Below are positions 53,986 to 64,000 of a stretch of DNA of 64,000 nt, one piece after another. Under the pieces are notes generated by a model, which saw nothing but the letters and a program-made list of their open reading frames with translations, was not told where the DNA came from and searched no databases. Location of the stretch: contig NZ_JAAAYE010000003.1 of NCBI RefSeq assembly GCF_013282575.1, positions 1 to 64,000 of the forward strand, written 5' to 3'. How positions within the stretch are numbered: position 1 is the stretch's first letter; every line of letters begins with the position of its first letter. The position numbers and the translations under genes are program-made. The DNA comes from Paraburkholderia sp. NMBU_R16. Lineage in GTDB: Bacteria > Pseudomonadota > Gammaproteobacteria > Burkholderiales > Burkholderiaceae.

Positions 53986-54147
53986 GTGAAACTGACCTTT
54001 GCAATTGCGGTGGTCGCGCTGGTACTCGTCGCGGGGACCACGACCATCTGCATCTCCGGCGCCGTCACCGACAAGACGACGGAATATGGTGCCGTCCATG
54101 CCACTTTCGAGCAGTTTTTCAATCCCCACCTGAAAGTTTGTCGATGA
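53986..54147 (+). CDS. Small single-pass membrane or exported peptide
   Basis: A 53-residue frame starting with GTG at 53986 and preceded by GGGGGAG at good spacing. Residues 3-25 are a hydrophobic segment (LTFAIAVVALVLVAGTTTIC) after a Lys, and the rest is polar and ends FFNPHLKVCR. It may be an inner-membrane anchored peptide or a small exported one. Its last 29 bases overlap the 3' end of hslR on the other strand. No family recognised. Confidence 0.5.
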   Translation: MKLTFAIAVVALVLVAGTTTICISGAVTDKTTEYGAVHATFEQFFNPHLKVCR

Positions 54148-54526
54148 CGCGCCTGTCGCGCTTCGTCGGCCGCCCGTGCAGCGCGGCCGCCGGCTCGCGG
54201 TAGGTACGGCGCCGCTGCTCCTCGGCCGCGCGCTGCGCGCGGCTTTCCGACGTTTCCTCGTAAAGGGTCTGTGCCACAGCGGCCGGCCCGCGCACCTCGC
54301 ATACCCCCACCACGCGGACTTCCCAGCTCAGCCGGTCGATTTCGATCGCGACCAGATCGCCCACCCGGACTTCCTTGGCAGGCTTCACGGCCGCGCCGCC
54401 GATTCGCACGCGACCCTTGTCCACTGCGTCAGCCGCCAGGGACCGCGTCTTGAAAAAGCGCGCGGCCCAGAGCCATTTATCGATGCGCAGGCGCGCACCC
54501 GGTTCCGTCGAAATCTTGAAGTTCAT
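54119..54526 (-). CDS. hslR: Ribosome-associated heat-shock protein Hsp15 (S4 domain)
   Basis: A 135-residue RNA-binding protein. The S4 domain (RIDKWLWAARFFKTRSLAAD, then GRVRIGGAAVKPAKEVRVGD) is followed by a basic tail (ERRRTYREP-like EEQRRRTYREP and RPTKRDRRVIDKLSGGD). Hsp15 binds stalled 50S subunits carrying nascent chains. ATG 54526 is used; the frame upstream is unrelated. Downstream of hemH on the same strand. Confidence 0.9.
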   Translation of the reverse strand: MNFKISTEPGARLRIDKWLWAARFFKTRSLAADAVDKGRVRIGGAAVKPAKEVRVGDLVAIEIDRLSWEVRVVGVCEVRGPAAVAQTLYEETSESRAQRAAEEQRRRTYREPAAALHGRPTKRDRRVIDKLSGGD

Positions 54527-54641
54527 GGCAATCGCTGAAATGGGCTCGGGGCGCACACCGGCTCCGCACGCTTGCGCGCAACGATCCTGCCCGCCGCCCG
54601 CAAGTGCGCGTACGCCGATGCGCTTCGGAAGCGCCGCGTCA

Positions 54642-55709
54642 TCACGCGAGCGCGCCGGCCGCGGCTGGCGCATGCGCCGGCCAGCCTTGAAGCTGCTGCG
54701 CGACGATTTCCCCCAGCGCGGCGATCCATGCCGGTGCAGCGTTCAGACATGGAATGCGATGAAATTCCTTGCCGCCGGCATGCAGAAATTCGTCGCGGAC
54801 CTCGATCCCGATTTCCTCGATCGTTTCGAGGCAATCGGCCGTAAAGCCCGGACAGAGGACATCGGCCCGTCGCACGCCGGCCGCCCCGAGCTCGCGCACA
54901 GTCGGCGCCGTGTAGGGCTGCAGCCACTGCGCACGCCCGAAGCGCGACTGGAACGTAACGAGGCATTCGGTGGCCGTCAATCCGAGCGCCGCAGTCAGCA
55001 TTGCCGCCGTCTGCTGGCATTGGCCGTGGTAGGGATCGCCCAGATCGAGCGTGCGCTTGGGCACGCCGTGGAAACTGAGAATCACCTTGTCGCCCGAGGC
55101 GAAATTCGGGGTGCCATGGACAGCCCAGTACGCCCGCACCTGCTCGGCCAGCGCGCCGATATAGGCAGGATGATCGGCATAGTGCCGCACGGTGCGGATC
55201 TCGAGCTGATTGCGCATGCGCCCGAGCGCCGCGAATGCGGCATCGAACGCAGTCGCCGTGGTCGACGACGAATATTGCGGATACATCGGCATCAACAACA
55301 CGCGCTCCGCGCCCGCCAGCTTCAACTGGTTGAGCATCGCGCCGATGCCCGGCGTGCCGTAGCGCATCGCATAATCGACGATCACCGGATAGTCGTTCGC
55401 ATGCAGCAGCGTACGCAGCGCTTCGACCTGCTTTTCGGTGTAGACGCGCAGCGGCGAGCCTTCCTGCATCCAGACGGACGCGTACTTTCGGGCCGACGAG
55501 CGGCCCCGGAGCGGCAGGATCAACCCGCGTAACACCGGCTGCCAGACGAGTGCGGGGATTTCCACGACGCGCGGATCCGACAGGAATTGCGCGAGATACC
55601 GGCGCACCGCGCGCGGCGTCGGCGCATCGGGCGTGCCGAGATTGATCAGCAGCACGGCGACGCGATGAGACGTGGCAGGCTGCGACGGCAGCTCGAGATC
55701 GAAGCGCAT
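54642..55709 (-). CDS. hemH: Ferrochelatase HemH
   Basis: A 355-residue enzyme that inserts Fe2+ into protoporphyrin IX, the last step of heme synthesis. Signature text is [38 protein letters not shown], and [20 protein letters not shown] with the catalytic histidine. The C-terminal [13 protein letters not shown] glutamates are present. ATG 55709 is chosen over a TTG two codons upstream. A perfect TATAAT lies 57 bases upstream. Confidence 0.96.
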   Translation of the reverse strand: MRFDLELPSQPATSHRVAVLLINLGTPDAPTPRAVRRYLAQFLSDPRVVEIPALVWQPVLRGLILPLRGRSSARKYASVWMQEGSPLRVYTEKQVEALRTLLHANDYPVIVDYAMRYGTPGIGAMLNQLKLAGAERVLLMPMYPQYSSSTTATAFDAAFAALGRMRNQLEIRTVRHYADHPAYIGALAEQVRAYWAVHGTPNFASGDKVILSFHGVPKRTLDLGDPYHGQCQQTAAMLTAALGLTATECLVTFQSRFGRAQWLQPYTAPTVRELGAAGVRRADVLCPGFTADCLETIEEIGIEVRDEFLHAGGKEFHRIPCLNAAPAWIAALGEIVAQQLQGWPAHAPAAAGALA

Positions 55710-55765
55710 AGGCAATCGTAGAAAGGCTTGAGCGGCGCGGCAAAAGCTCGGTTCACGTGAAGGGC

Positions 55766-55771
55766 ATTATA
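55766..55771 (-). promoter_or_regulatory. TATAAT box upstream of hemH
   Basis: TATAAT on the minus strand lies 57 bases upstream of the hemH ATG, within the 187-base gap after hrcA. No good -35 box is seen, so only the -10 element is claimed. Confidence 0.45.
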
Positions 55772-55896
55772 GCGAGCCGCCCGTGCTGCCCGACATTCGG
55801 CCTTCCGGCCAATGGCGGGGCTCGGCGCACACCGTGCATCATTCGCCCATGGCCCGTCGGCGACCGATGGGCGCCGGCAGGGCCGAAGTCTAGTGC

Positions 55897-56916
55897 CTAG
55901 TGCTGACTGAGCGCGGTCGACAGCAATCGCGCGGTGATGTCGACGATCGGAATCACACGGCTGTAGGCCATGCGCGTCGGCCCGATGACGCCGAGCGTGC
56001 CGACGATCTTCCCATTGACCTCGTAGGGGGCCGTCACGACGCTCATCTGCTCGATCGGGACGAGATTCGACTCGCCGCCGATGAATATCTGGACGCCCTG
56101 GGCATGACTCGATACATCCAGCAATTGCAGGAGGCTCGTCTTTTGATCGAATACGTCGAAAAGCTTGCGCAGCCGCGCCATGTCGGACGAAAGGTCGGCC
56201 ACTTCGAGCAGATTGCGTTCGCCCGAGATCAGCACCGTTTCACCGGTGTCGGATTCGTCCGTGCTCGCGGTCACCGCCGCGTGCATGAGCGCCGTCATGT
56301 CGCCGCGCAGTTCGTCGATTTCCTCGCGCAGCCGCCGGCGGACCTCGTCGAACGAGAGCCCCGCAAAGTGCGCATTGATGTAATTCGATGCTTCAGTGAG
56401 CTGCGAGGGGGAATATTCGCGCCGCGTCGCCATGATGCGGTTCTGGACATCGCCTTCGGGCGTCACGATGATCAGCAAAATGCGCTTGTCGGACAGCCGC
56501 ATGAATTCGACCTGCTTGAACACATGGCTGCGGCGCGGCGTCAGCACGACGCCGGCGAATTGCGACAGATTCGACAGCACGCTGGCCGCCGCCGCGACGA
56601 CTTTTTGCGGCTCGCCGGGCTGCAACGTCCGTTTGACGGCCCGTGTAACGGCTTCCTCGTCCGCGACCGATTCGACCGTCAGCATCGTATCGACGAACAA
56701 ACGGTAGCCGCGCGGCGTCGGGATCCGGCCCGCCGACGTATGCGGACTGGCCACGAGCCCCATCTCCTCGAGGTCCGACATCACGTTGCGGATCGTCGCC
56801 GGGCTCAATTCGAGCCCGGAATAGCGCGACAACGTGCGCGAGCCGACCGGCTGACCTTCCGCGATATAGCGTTCGATCAGGGTTTTCAACAGGGTTTGTG
56901 CGCGTGGTTCTAGCAT
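55897..56916 (-). CDS. hrcA: Heat-inducible transcription repressor HrcA
   Basis: A 339-residue repressor of class I heat-shock genes. N-terminal winged helix: [20 protein letters not shown], then [20 protein letters not shown] and [16 protein letters not shown]. The GAF-like middle and the late [20 protein letters not shown] segment are typical. HrcA binds CIRCE (inverted GCACTC half-sites). A CIRCE-like but short-spaced repeat lies before dnaK in this window. It is divergent from nadK. Confidence 0.96.
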   Translation of the reverse strand: MLEPRAQTLLKTLIERYIAEGQPVGSRTLSRYSGLELSPATIRNVMSDLEEMGLVASPHTSAGRIPTPRGYRLFVDTMLTVESVADEEAVTRAVKRTLQPGEPQKVVAAAASVLSNLSQFAGVVLTPRRSHVFKQVEFMRLSDKRILLIIVTPEGDVQNRIMATRREYSPSQLTEASNYINAHFAGLSFDEVRRRLREEIDELRGDMTALMHAAVTASTDESDTGETVLISGERNLLEVADLSSDMARLRKLFDVFDQKTSLLQLLDVSSHAQGVQIFIGGESNLVPIEQMSVVTAPYEVNGKIVGTLGVIGPTRMAYSRVIPIVDITARLLSTALSQH

Positions 56917-57103
56917 GACGCAAAATTTTAGCCAATCGCCGATGGTCCCCCGGCCGCCTGAAGGCGTCCGGGTTGCCGTACAGCGGGTCCCGGCGCGCGG
57001 CCCGCCCTTCATCGGCACGTCATCATTCTAGCGACAAATCAATATTGCGGGACCGGGTGGAACAACGGTTCTTTTAGGACCCCAGCTATGGTGTAATGCC
57101 GGC

Positions 57104-58021
57104 ATGAATATTGGCACCCAGTTCAAGACCGTTGCGCTCGTCGGGCGCAGCAACACGCCCGGCATCGGCGAGCCGCTGGCGGCGCTCGCCGCTTGCATCG
57201 CGCAGCGGGGCTTCGAAGTGGTATTCGAAGCCGAGACCGCACGCGATATCGGCATCGGCGGCTACCCGTCCCTCACGCCGGCCGAAATCGGCGCGCGGGC
57301 CGATGTCGCGGTCGTGCTGGGCGGCGACGGCACGATGCTCGGCATCGGCCGCCAGCTCGCGCCCTATCGCACGCCCCTCATCGGCGTCAATCAGGGGCGG
57401 CTCGGGTTCATCACCGATATCCCCGTCTCCGAGATGCAGCAGCGCGTGCCGCAGATGCTCTCAGGCAGCTTCGAGCGCGAGGAGCGCACGCTGCTCGAAG
57501 CGCGCATCATGCGCGCGGGAGAGCCGATCTATCACGCGCTCGCGTTCAACGATGTGGTGGTCAACCGCAGCGGTTTTTCCGGCATGGCGGAGCTGCGCGT
57601 GCTCGTCGACGGGCGCTTCATGTACAACCAGCGCTCGGATGGCCTCATCGTCGCGACGCCGACGGGTTCGACCGCGTATGCGCTGTCCTCGCAGGGCCCA
57701 ATTCTTCATCCGCAGCTGCGCGGTCTCGTGCTCGTGCCGATCGCTCCGCACGCGCTGTCGAATCGCCCGATCGTCGTGCCGGACGAATGCAAGCTCGGCA
57801 TCCAGATCATCGGCGGACGCGACGTCAACGTGAATTTCGACATGCAATCGTTTACTGCGCTCGAGCTAAACGACACGATCGAAGTGAGGCGCTCGCGTCA
57901 CACCGTGCCGTTCCTGCATCCCGTCGGCTATAGCTATTACGCGACGCTGCGGCAAAAGCTCCATTGGAACGAGCATCCGTCCGGCGGCGAGGAACCGGAC
58001 GACGCGACAGGGCCGCTCTAG
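57104..58021 (+). CDS. nadK: NAD kinase NadK
   Basis: A 305-residue enzyme that makes NADP from NAD and ATP. The GGDGTMLG motif is at 73-80, with the NE/D-rich region [19 protein letters not shown] and the adenine-site [16 protein letters not shown]. No Shine-Dalgarno is visible before the ATG at 57104. It is followed by recN after 87 bases, a conserved pair. Confidence 0.96.
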   Translation: MNIGTQFKTVALVGRSNTPGIGEPLAALAACIAQRGFEVVFEAETARDIGIGGYPSLTPAEIGARADVAVVLGGDGTMLGIGRQLAPYRTPLIGVNQGRLGFITDIPVSEMQQRVPQMLSGSFEREERTLLEARIMRAGEPIYHALAFNDVVVNRSGFSGMAELRVLVDGRFMYNQRSDGLIVATPTGSTAYALSSQGPILHPQLRGLVLVPIAPHALSNRPIVVPDECKLGIQIIGGRDVNVNFDMQSFTALELNDTIEVRRSRHTVPFLHPVGYSYYATLRQKLHWNEHPSGGEEPDDATGPL

Positions 58022-58108
58022 GCGAGGCGCGCCGACGGACCGCGGCGCCCGAGCGGCCTCAGCCGTCGGCAACCCATACGAGAACACGACGTCAACATCA
58101 CCATTCCC

Positions 58109-59776
58109 ATGCTCCGCCACCTCTCGATACGCGACTTCGTCATCGTCGCCGCGCTCGACCTGGAATTCGACCGCGGCTTCACTGTTTTTTCGGGTGAAAC
58201 CGGCGCCGGCAAATCGATCCTCATCGACGCACTCGCATTGACGCTGGGCGCGCGCGCGGACGCCGACGTCGTGCGCACCGGCACGAGCCGCGCCGATATC
58301 ACGGCGGAGTTCAGCGCCACGGCGGAGGTCGAGCGCTGGCTCGAGGAGCAAGCGCTCGCGCGGCCCGAGCCCGACGCAGCGGGCGGCGCGGTCATGCTGC
58401 GACGCGTCGTCGATGCCAACGGGCGTTCACGCGCATTCATCAACGGCACGCCCGCCACACTCGCGCAATTACGCGAGCTCGGCGAACGGCTCGTCGATAT
58501 CCACGGGCAGCATGCCCATCAGTTATTGATGCGCCCCGATGCGCAACGCACGCTGTTCGATACCCATGCGGGCCTCACGGCGTCTGCCGCCACGGTGGCA
58601 AGCGCGCACCGAAGCTGGCGCGATGCGCAACATGCGCTCGAGCTCGCTCGAACACGCGATCGCGAGCTGCAGCTCGAACGCGAGCGCCTCGCATGGCAGC
58701 TTGCCGAACTCGACAAGCTCTCACCGCAAGCCGGGGAATGGGAAGAGATCTCCGCCGAGCACCGCCGGCTCACGCACTCCGTCAATCTGATCGAAGGCGT
58801 GCGCGGCGCCGTCGATGCGCTGTCGGAAGCCGACAATGCCATGCTCGGCCAGCTCGGCTCGATCATCTCGAAACTGCGCGATTTGGCCGATATCGATCCG
58901 GCGCTTGGCGACACGCTCGCCTCGCTCGAGCCGGCCGAAATTCAATTGCGCGAGGCCGTTTATTCGCTGACGCACTATGCGCAAAAGCTCGAGCTCGATC
59001 CAGACCGGCTCGCGCAGGTCGAAGCGCGGCTCGATGCGCTGCACTCGCTGGCCCGCAAGTTCCGGTTGCAACCGGAAACGCTGCCGGCCGAGCACGAGGC
59101 ACGCCGCGCGCAATTGGCCGCGCTCGACGCCGCAGCGGATCTCGATACGCTGACAGCGGCCGTCGCCACGGCGCATGAGGCCTACCTGCGCGAGGCGAAG
59201 CAGCTCTCGAAAGCGCGTGCCAAGGCGGCGAAAGCGTTGAGCGCGGCGGTCACGGCGGGCATGCAGGAGCTGTCCATGGCGGGCGGCAGCTTCGAAGTCG
59301 CGCTCGTCCCACTGGCCGAAGGCGGTGCGCACGGTCTCGAACAGATCGAATTTCGCGTGGCAGGCCACGCCGGGGTGCCGCCCAGGCCGCTCGCCAAAGT
59401 CGCCTCGGGCGGCGAGCTCGCGCGTATCAGCCTGGCATTGGCGGTGGTCGCCAGCGCCGCGAGCCCGACGCCGACACTGATTTTCGACGAAGTCGATACG
59501 GGCATCGGCGGCGGCGTGGCGGAAGTCGTCGGCCGGCTGCTGCATCAACTGGGCCGCGATCGGCAGGTGCTCTGCGTGACCCATTTGCCGCAGGTCGCGG
59601 CGCGCGGGGATCATCACTTCCAGGTCGCCAAAGCAGGTACGGCGGACGGCGGCACGCTGTCCACCGTGACGCAGCTCGACCGTACGAGCCGCATAGAGGA
59701 AGTGGCGCGGATGCTGGGCGGCCTCGAAATCACTGCCACGACGCGCCGCCACGCCAAGGAGATGCTCGCGGCCTAG
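58109..59776 (+). CDS. recN: DNA repair protein RecN
   Basis: A 555-residue SMC-like ATPase in double-strand break repair. P-loop GETGAGKS at 29-36, two long coiled-coil arms (about 150-370), then the C-terminal signature KVASGGELARISLALAVV and Walker B PTLIFDEVDTGIGGG, with VLCVTHLPQVAARGDHH. No LexA-like box was found directly upstream by eye. Confidence 0.96.
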   Translation: MLRHLSIRDFVIVAALDLEFDRGFTVFSGETGAGKSILIDALALTLGARADADVVRTGTSRADITAEFSATAEVERWLEEQALARPEPDAAGGAVMLRRVVDANGRSRAFINGTPATLAQLRELGERLVDIHGQHAHQLLMRPDAQRTLFDTHAGLTASAATVASAHRSWRDAQHALELARTRDRELQLERERLAWQLAELDKLSPQAGEWEEISAEHRRLTHSVNLIEGVRGAVDALSEADNAMLGQLGSIISKLRDLADIDPALGDTLASLEPAEIQLREAVYSLTHYAQKLELDPDRLAQVEARLDALHSLARKFRLQPETLPAEHEARRAQLAALDAAADLDTLTAAVATAHEAYLREAKQLSKARAKAAKALSAAVTAGMQELSMAGGSFEVALVPLAEGGAHGLEQIEFRVAGHAGVPPRPLAKVASGGELARISLALAVVASAASPTPTLIFDEVDTGIGGGVAEVVGRLLHQLGRDRQVLCVTHLPQVAARGDHHFQVAKAGTADGGTLSTVTQLDRTSRIEEVARMLGGLEITATTRRHAKEMLAA

Positions 59777-59843
59777 GCACCGCCGGTTTGCGCCGGCTCG
59801 CGGCCCTCCGGGCGGCTCTGCCCGCTGGCGCCGGTGCAAGCCG

Positions 59844-62642
59844 TCACCCGAATACCCGCTGCCACAACCGCAGCACGGCATCGCGTTCGGCAGCGATTTG
59901 CGCGGCCGGTACACGCGCCTTCTCCATGCCATCGAGCCGCAAGCGATGCTGCAGTTTGCGATAAGTGCGGTAAGCGCCGCCCACGGTCTCCGCCTCTTCC
60001 GGCTGCATCAGCCCATAGCGGGCTACTTCGCGCAGCAGCGCGATATTGCCGGTATTGAGAATGAGCTCGGGGTCGCGCGCGGCGTGCAGCAAGACCCAGT
60101 ATTGGACGATGAATTCGATATCGACCATGCCGCCGCGATCGTGCTTGAGATCGAAGAGGTCGCTGCGGTTCGGATGGCCGGCCGCGACGCGCTCGCGCAT
60201 CGCGACGATTTCGGTCGCAAGCGGCCCCGCCTCGCGCGGCATCGTGAGCACCTGTTTGCGGATCGCCTCGAACTCGGCCCCGATTTGCGCATCGCCCGCG
60301 CAAAACCGCGCGCGCGTCAAGGCCTGGTGCTCCCAAACCCACGCCGTATTGGCCGCATCGCCCTCGCGCAATTGGTAACGCCGGAACGCATCGAGATCGG
60401 TGATCAGCAAGCCCGATTCGCCGTTCGGCCGCAAACGCAAATCGACGTCGAACAACGTGCCGGCTCCCGTCGCCGTCGTCAGCCATGTGATGAGACGCCG
60501 CGTAAAAGTGGCATAGATTTCGGCGGCCGATTCGTCAGCGTCGTCATATAGAAAGATCAGATCGAGATCCGAGGCATAGCCGAGTTCCTTGCCGCCGAGC
60601 TTGCCGTATGCGATGACGGCAAACCGCGGCGACTCGCGGTGACGTTTGGGCAGTTGGCGCCACACCGCTTCGATCGTCACGTCGAGCACCGAATCGGCGA
60701 GCTCCGACAGCCGGTCGCTGACCTGCTCGACGCTGAGCTTGCCGGCCAGATCGATCAGCAGAATGCGGAAGACTTCGGCCTGGTGGGCGTGCCGCAAAAG
60801 GTCCATCTGATGCTCGACGCCATCCGCCGCGGCCAGCCGTGTGCGCAGCGAAGCCTTGAACCCGGTCCAATCGAACGGGCTCGCAATCGCTTCGTCGTCG
60901 AGCAGTTCGTCGAGCAACTGCGGATGGCGCGTCAGGTATCCGGCCGCCCAGCGCGATGCCGCCAGCACGGCAAGTACGCGATCGAGCGCGGCCGGATACT
61001 CGTTCAGCAGCGCGAGATAGGCGCCGCGCCGGCCCACGGCCTCGAGCAAGTCGAACAGCCGCGCGAGCGTCGTGCCACGTTTGTCGGCGGGTTCCAACGC
61101 CGCAGTCGCCTCGAGCGCCCGCCGCGCGATCGTATCGAACCGTTCACGGCTACGCTCAGGCAGCCCTTGGTAGCGCGTCGAACGACGGATGCCGACGAGC
61201 CGGGCGAGGAGGTCTTCGGCGGCGGCAAAGCCCAGCGCCGAGAGGCGCGCGGCCAGCGACGGCGCGGCCGTATCGTCGTCGAGCGCGCTGCTCCAGATGC
61301 TTGCCGCCCGCGCTTCGGCCGCTTCGCCGCCCGTGTCGCGCACTTTGTCCGCGAAAATCTGATCGAACTGCGTTTCGACGAGCTCGCGGTAGTCGTCGAG
61401 CTTGGCCGCGAGGCTCGCGTAGTCCGCAAAACCCATCGAGGCCGCGAGGCGCGCCCGCTCGTCGGCATCGACGGGCATGGCATGCGTTTGAGCATCGTTC
61501 CGGTATTGAAGGCGGTGTTCGAGCACACGCAAAAAGCGGTAGGCCTGCGTGAGCTCCTCGCACACGGCGGCCGAGATCAGACCGCGGTCCGCCGCGCAGC
61601 GCAGCACGGCGAGCGTCGGCCTGACGCGGAAGCAGGCATCCTGGCCGCCGCGGATCAGTTGAAACACCTGGGCGCTGAACTCGATTTCGCGGATACCGCC
61701 GCGACCGAGCTTGATGTCGTCCGCCTTGTCCGGACGCATCGAGGCGCGGCGCCTCGCTTCCTCGCCGATCTGGCGATGCAAAGCGCGAATCGCGCTGATC
61801 ACCCCGAAATCGAGATAGCGTCGGTAAACGAATGGCTTGACGAGCGCGTCGAGCTGCACGGCCAGACGCTTCGCCGCAGCGCTCGCGCCTTCCGAGACGA
61901 GCCGCCCTTTGATCCACGCATAACGTTCCCATTCGCGGCCCTGCACGTAGAAATACTCTTCGAGCATACCGAGGCTGCACGCGAGCGGTCCGGCGTCGCC
62001 GTTGGGCCGCAATCGCATGTCGACGCGAAAGACGTATCCATCCGCCGTCGGCTCGGCCAGCGCACCGATGAGCCGCCGGCCCAGGCGCGTGAAAAACTCC
62101 TGCGTCGAGATGGACGGCCGCGCCGCGCCCGCGGTCTCGCCATCGTCCTCGTAGACGAAGATGAGATCGATATCCGACGATACGTTCAGCTCCCGGCCGC
62201 CCAGCTTGCCCATGCCGACCACGCCCAGCACGAGCCGCTCGCCGCTCGGGCCGCGCGGCTCGCCGTAAAGCGCTTCGAGTTCGGCTTCGAGCGTGGCGAG
62301 CGCATGCTGGATGGCGGCCTCGGCAAGATCGGTCATCGTGCCGGTCACCTCGTCGACATCCGCAAGACCGGCCAGATCGCGCTCCATGACTGCGCAGAAC
62401 ACCTCGACGCGCAACCGTCGCAGCACGCGGCGCAGGGCATCCTCGTCCAGCCGCCCGGTGTCGGCGCTACCGCGGACCTGCCGCTCCAGCGCGGCGAGCG
62501 CATTCAATCGGGCGTCGATGCGCTCGCGCGTGATGGGTGCGCGCGCCCAGTCGGCAATGAGCCCGTTCAGCTCGGGCCGCGCGGCGATCGCGCGTGCGGT
62601 AAAAGACGAATAAGCGGAACTCAGGAGTGCGGTTGCAGTCAT
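59844..62642 (-). CDS. glnE: Bifunctional glutamine synthetase adenylyltransferase GlnE
   Basis: A 932-residue enzyme that adds and removes AMP on glutamine synthetase. Two nucleotidyltransferase domains are visible: GKLGGRELNVSSDIDLIFVY near residue 140 (removing half) and GKLGGKELGYASDLDLIFLY near 680 (adding half), separated by a regulatory helical domain. ATG 62642 is chosen; the frame upstream has no similarity. Usual length for the family. Confidence 0.96.
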   Translation of the reverse strand: MTATALLSSAYSSFTARAIAARPELNGLIADWARAPITRERIDARLNALAALERQVRGSADTGRLDEDALRRVLRRLRVEVFCAVMERDLAGLADVDEVTGTMTDLAEAAIQHALATLEAELEALYGEPRGPSGERLVLGVVGMGKLGGRELNVSSDIDLIFVYEDDGETAGAARPSISTQEFFTRLGRRLIGALAEPTADGYVFRVDMRLRPNGDAGPLACSLGMLEEYFYVQGREWERYAWIKGRLVSEGASAAAKRLAVQLDALVKPFVYRRYLDFGVISAIRALHRQIGEEARRRASMRPDKADDIKLGRGGIREIEFSAQVFQLIRGGQDACFRVRPTLAVLRCAADRGLISAAVCEELTQAYRFLRVLEHRLQYRNDAQTHAMPVDADERARLAASMGFADYASLAAKLDDYRELVETQFDQIFADKVRDTGGEAAEARAASIWSSALDDDTAAPSLAARLSALGFAAAEDLLARLVGIRRSTRYQGLPERSRERFDTIARRALEATAALEPADKRGTTLARLFDLLEAVGRRGAYLALLNEYPAALDRVLAVLAASRWAAGYLTRHPQLLDELLDDEAIASPFDWTGFKASLRTRLAAADGVEHQMDLLRHAHQAEVFRILLIDLAGKLSVEQVSDRLSELADSVLDVTIEAVWRQLPKRHRESPRFAVIAYGKLGGKELGYASDLDLIFLYDDADESAAEIYATFTRRLITWLTTATGAGTLFDVDLRLRPNGESGLLITDLDAFRRYQLREGDAANTAWVWEHQALTRARFCAGDAQIGAEFEAIRKQVLTMPREAGPLATEIVAMRERVAAGHPNRSDLFDLKHDRGGMVDIEFIVQYWVLLHAARDPELILNTGNIALLREVARYGLMQPEEAETVGGAYRTYRKLQHRLRLDGMEKARVPAAQIAAERDAVLRLWQRVFG

Positions 62643-62815
62643 GAACGATGTGGCTCGCGTGTTGCGCACGACATGGATGGGTGAGCAGCGCACCGGCGTT
62701 TGTCGCGCGCCGGCAGCCCGCGCGGCACGGGCTTTGCGCGCCTCGCCCCGCGCCTGCGCTGTGTTACATTCGACGTCCGAAACGCCAAACTACCATACCC
62801 CCGATCTGCCGCAGC

Positions 62816-64000
62816 ATGTCCGACAGCAAGGAATCCGTCGAAAAAGCCGTTGCCGGACGCATGCGCCACGATTCCCCGCTTCTGCGCCGGGTTTTCAAAG
62901 CCACCCTGGCATTCGCCCTCGTCGTCTACTTCACGCTCGGCGCGGTGTTCATCGGACTGCGTTATGTCGTCTTGCCGCGCATCGACGATTTTCGGCCGCG
63001 GATCGAGGCGTTCATTTCCGCGCGGCTGCACGTCGAGCTGCGCATCGAAAAACTTGCCGCTCACTGGAATGGACTGGAGCCGGGCCTCGATGTGACCGGG
63101 CTCACGATCCGCGACCGCGACGGCAACATCGCGCTTTCGGTGCCCGATGCCCGCGCCTCCCTCTCATGGAGTTCGCTCATGCGTGGCAGGCCCGCGCTCG
63201 CGAGCCTCGTCGTCGAGCAACCCGATGTGCTCGTGACGCGCGCGGCAGACGGCTCCATCGCCGTCGCGGGCGTGCAGGTACCGACTACTCACACCGGCAA
63301 CGACACCACGTTTTCGAATTGGGTGCTCACGCAGCGCGCCATCGTGCTGCGCGACGGCACGCTGCGCTGGCGCGACAACCAGCGTAAAGCCCCCGAGCTG
63401 GCCCTGCGCCACATCCGGGCGGCCATCTTCAACGGAGCCTTCGAACACCGCGTAGCGCTGCAGGCTCCGCCCGAAGGCACGGTGCTCAAGGGAGCGCTCG
63501 ATTTTCGCGCGCGTTTTCGTCATCTGCCGCTGGCTGAAGTCGGCAAGCCCGCGAACTGGAATGGACAGGCCTATTTGTCGACGGGACCGGTCGATCTGCC
63601 CACGCTCGCGCGTTACGTGAAGATCCCGATGAAGCTCCATGCCGGGCGCATCGACAACGAAATCTGGGCGAATTTTTCGGGCGGCGCACTGCGTTCGGCG
63701 CGCGGACAGCTGCAAGGCGCCGATGTCGTCTTGCAGGTCCGGCCCGCGCAGCCACGGCTCGACCTGCCCGTCGCCCAATTCGGCTGGGCCGCCGACATCG
63801 AGCCGCAACGCGACTACCGCCTGCGCTTGTCGAATCTGCATGCCGAACTCGGACAGCCGCCGCTCGCCGATGGCACGCCGGTCTCGCGCACGCTCTCGTT
63901 CACCACGCTCACGGGCCGTTATCGCGTGCCCGATGTGGAGCACGGTCAGTTGATGAGCGTGGCGGGCGACCGCGTCGATCTGGGGGTGCTCGCCGAATTC
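62816..64000 (+). CDS. YhdP-type AsmA-like protein, N-terminal part
   Basis: The frame is open from ATG 62816 to the window end (395 codons), so the gene is partial. A helix at about 28-52 (KATLAFALVVYFTLGAVFIG) is followed by a large repetitive beta-type region (LDVTGLTIRDRDGNIALSVP; GTLRWRDNQRKAPELALRHI), typical of the YhdP/TIGR02099 family that forms a bridge for phospholipids between the membranes. It is divergent from glnE. Full proteins of this family exceed 1200 residues. Confidence 0.85.
   Translation, partial: MSDSKESVEKAVAGRMRHDSPLLRRVFKATLAFALVVYFTLGAVFIGLRYVVLPRIDDFRPRIEAFISARLHVELRIEKLAAHWNGLEPGLDVTGLTIRDRDGNIALSVPDARASLSWSSLMRGRPALASLVVEQPDVLVTRAADGSIAVAGVQVPTTHTGNDTTFSNWVLTQRAIVLRDGTLRWRDNQRKAPELALRHIRAAIFNGAFEHRVALQAPPEGTVLKGALDFRARFRHLPLAEVGKPANWNGQAYLSTGPVDLPTLARYVKIPMKLHAGRIDNEIWANFSGGALRSARGQLQGADVVLQVRPAQPRLDLPVAQFGWAADIEPQRDYRLRLSNLHAELGQPPLADGTPVSRTLSFTTLTGRYRVPDVEHGQLMSVAGDRVDLGVLAEF

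Noticed and set aside
60639-62684. A 681-codon plus-strand frame across glnE.
   Set aside because: It is antisense to glnE, which has both nucleotidyltransferase motifs; composition is typical of a shadow.
62641-63387. A 248-codon plus-strand frame starting at the glnE start codon.
   Set aside because: It is Arg-rich and overlaps the YhdP-type gene in another frame.
1-64000. CRISPR arrays, rRNA or tRNA genes, phage attachment sites.
   Set aside because: No regularly spaced repeats or cloverleaf-type sequences were noticed by eye; a tool-based scan could still reveal a missed tRNA.

Overview
This window looks like chromosomal DNA of a member of Burkholderia sensu lato (Burkholderia, Paraburkholderia or Trinickia type, Betaproteobacteria). 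The DNA is GC-rich. The right half carries a core gene order I associate with that group: mutL-miaA, purM, perM-hda, pcnB-folK-dgk-panB, pabBC, dnaJ-dnaK-grpE, hslR-hemH-hrcA, nadK-recN, glnE and yhdP. The type VI secretion cluster also has the T6SS-1 layout known from Burkholderia. Species assignment is inference, because no rRNA or tRNA gene is visible.

Layout. 1-2.4 kb: the right end of an IS4/Tn5-type insertion sequence, the 3' stub of a LysE-type exporter, an ACT-domain protein and argP. 2.4-5.8 kb: an SDR oxidoreductase, a LysR regulator and a divergent Bcr/CflA drug exporter. 5.8-9.0 kb: a gluconate module (LacI-type repressor, gluconokinase, MFS transporter) tied together by three copies of a 14-bp palindrome; the transporter gene is broken by a one-base frameshift. 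9.0-12.4 kb: a persulfide-dioxygenase-like hydrolase, a membrane protein, a phasin, a DUF892 ferritin-like protein and a ThiE-like protein.

12.5-34.3 kb: one complete type VI secretion system. tagX-tssM-tagF-tagN run rightward. tagM-tssB-tssC-hcp-tssE-tssF-tssG-tssH-tssA run leftward. tssJ-tssK-tssL run rightward from the same divergent region. All sheath, tube, baseplate, membrane-complex and recycling parts are here except TssI (VgrG). PAAR, effector and PpkA/PppA/Fha genes are also absent, so the spike and cargo must be encoded elsewhere. hcp is bracketed by two RNA hairpins.

34.3-64 kb: housekeeping genes. After a SulP transporter and a DedA protein come mismatch repair and tRNA modification, purine synthesis, DnaA inactivation (hda), RNA polyadenylation, folate and pantothenate genes, and the GrpE/DnaK/DnaJ chaperone set with HrcA nearby. 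Then come heme synthesis, NAD kinase, RecN, GlnE and the start of a YhdP-type protein that runs off the window. grpE has a near-consensus sigma-32 promoter. dnaK has a second, weaker one that overlaps a CIRCE-like inverted repeat with a shortened spacer. I found no wholly new multi-gene system. The items most worth checking are the dnaK promoter repeat, the gluconate regulon with its frameshift, the hcp hairpins, and the unphosphorylated-type T6SS with its Ala-rich TagY-like protein.
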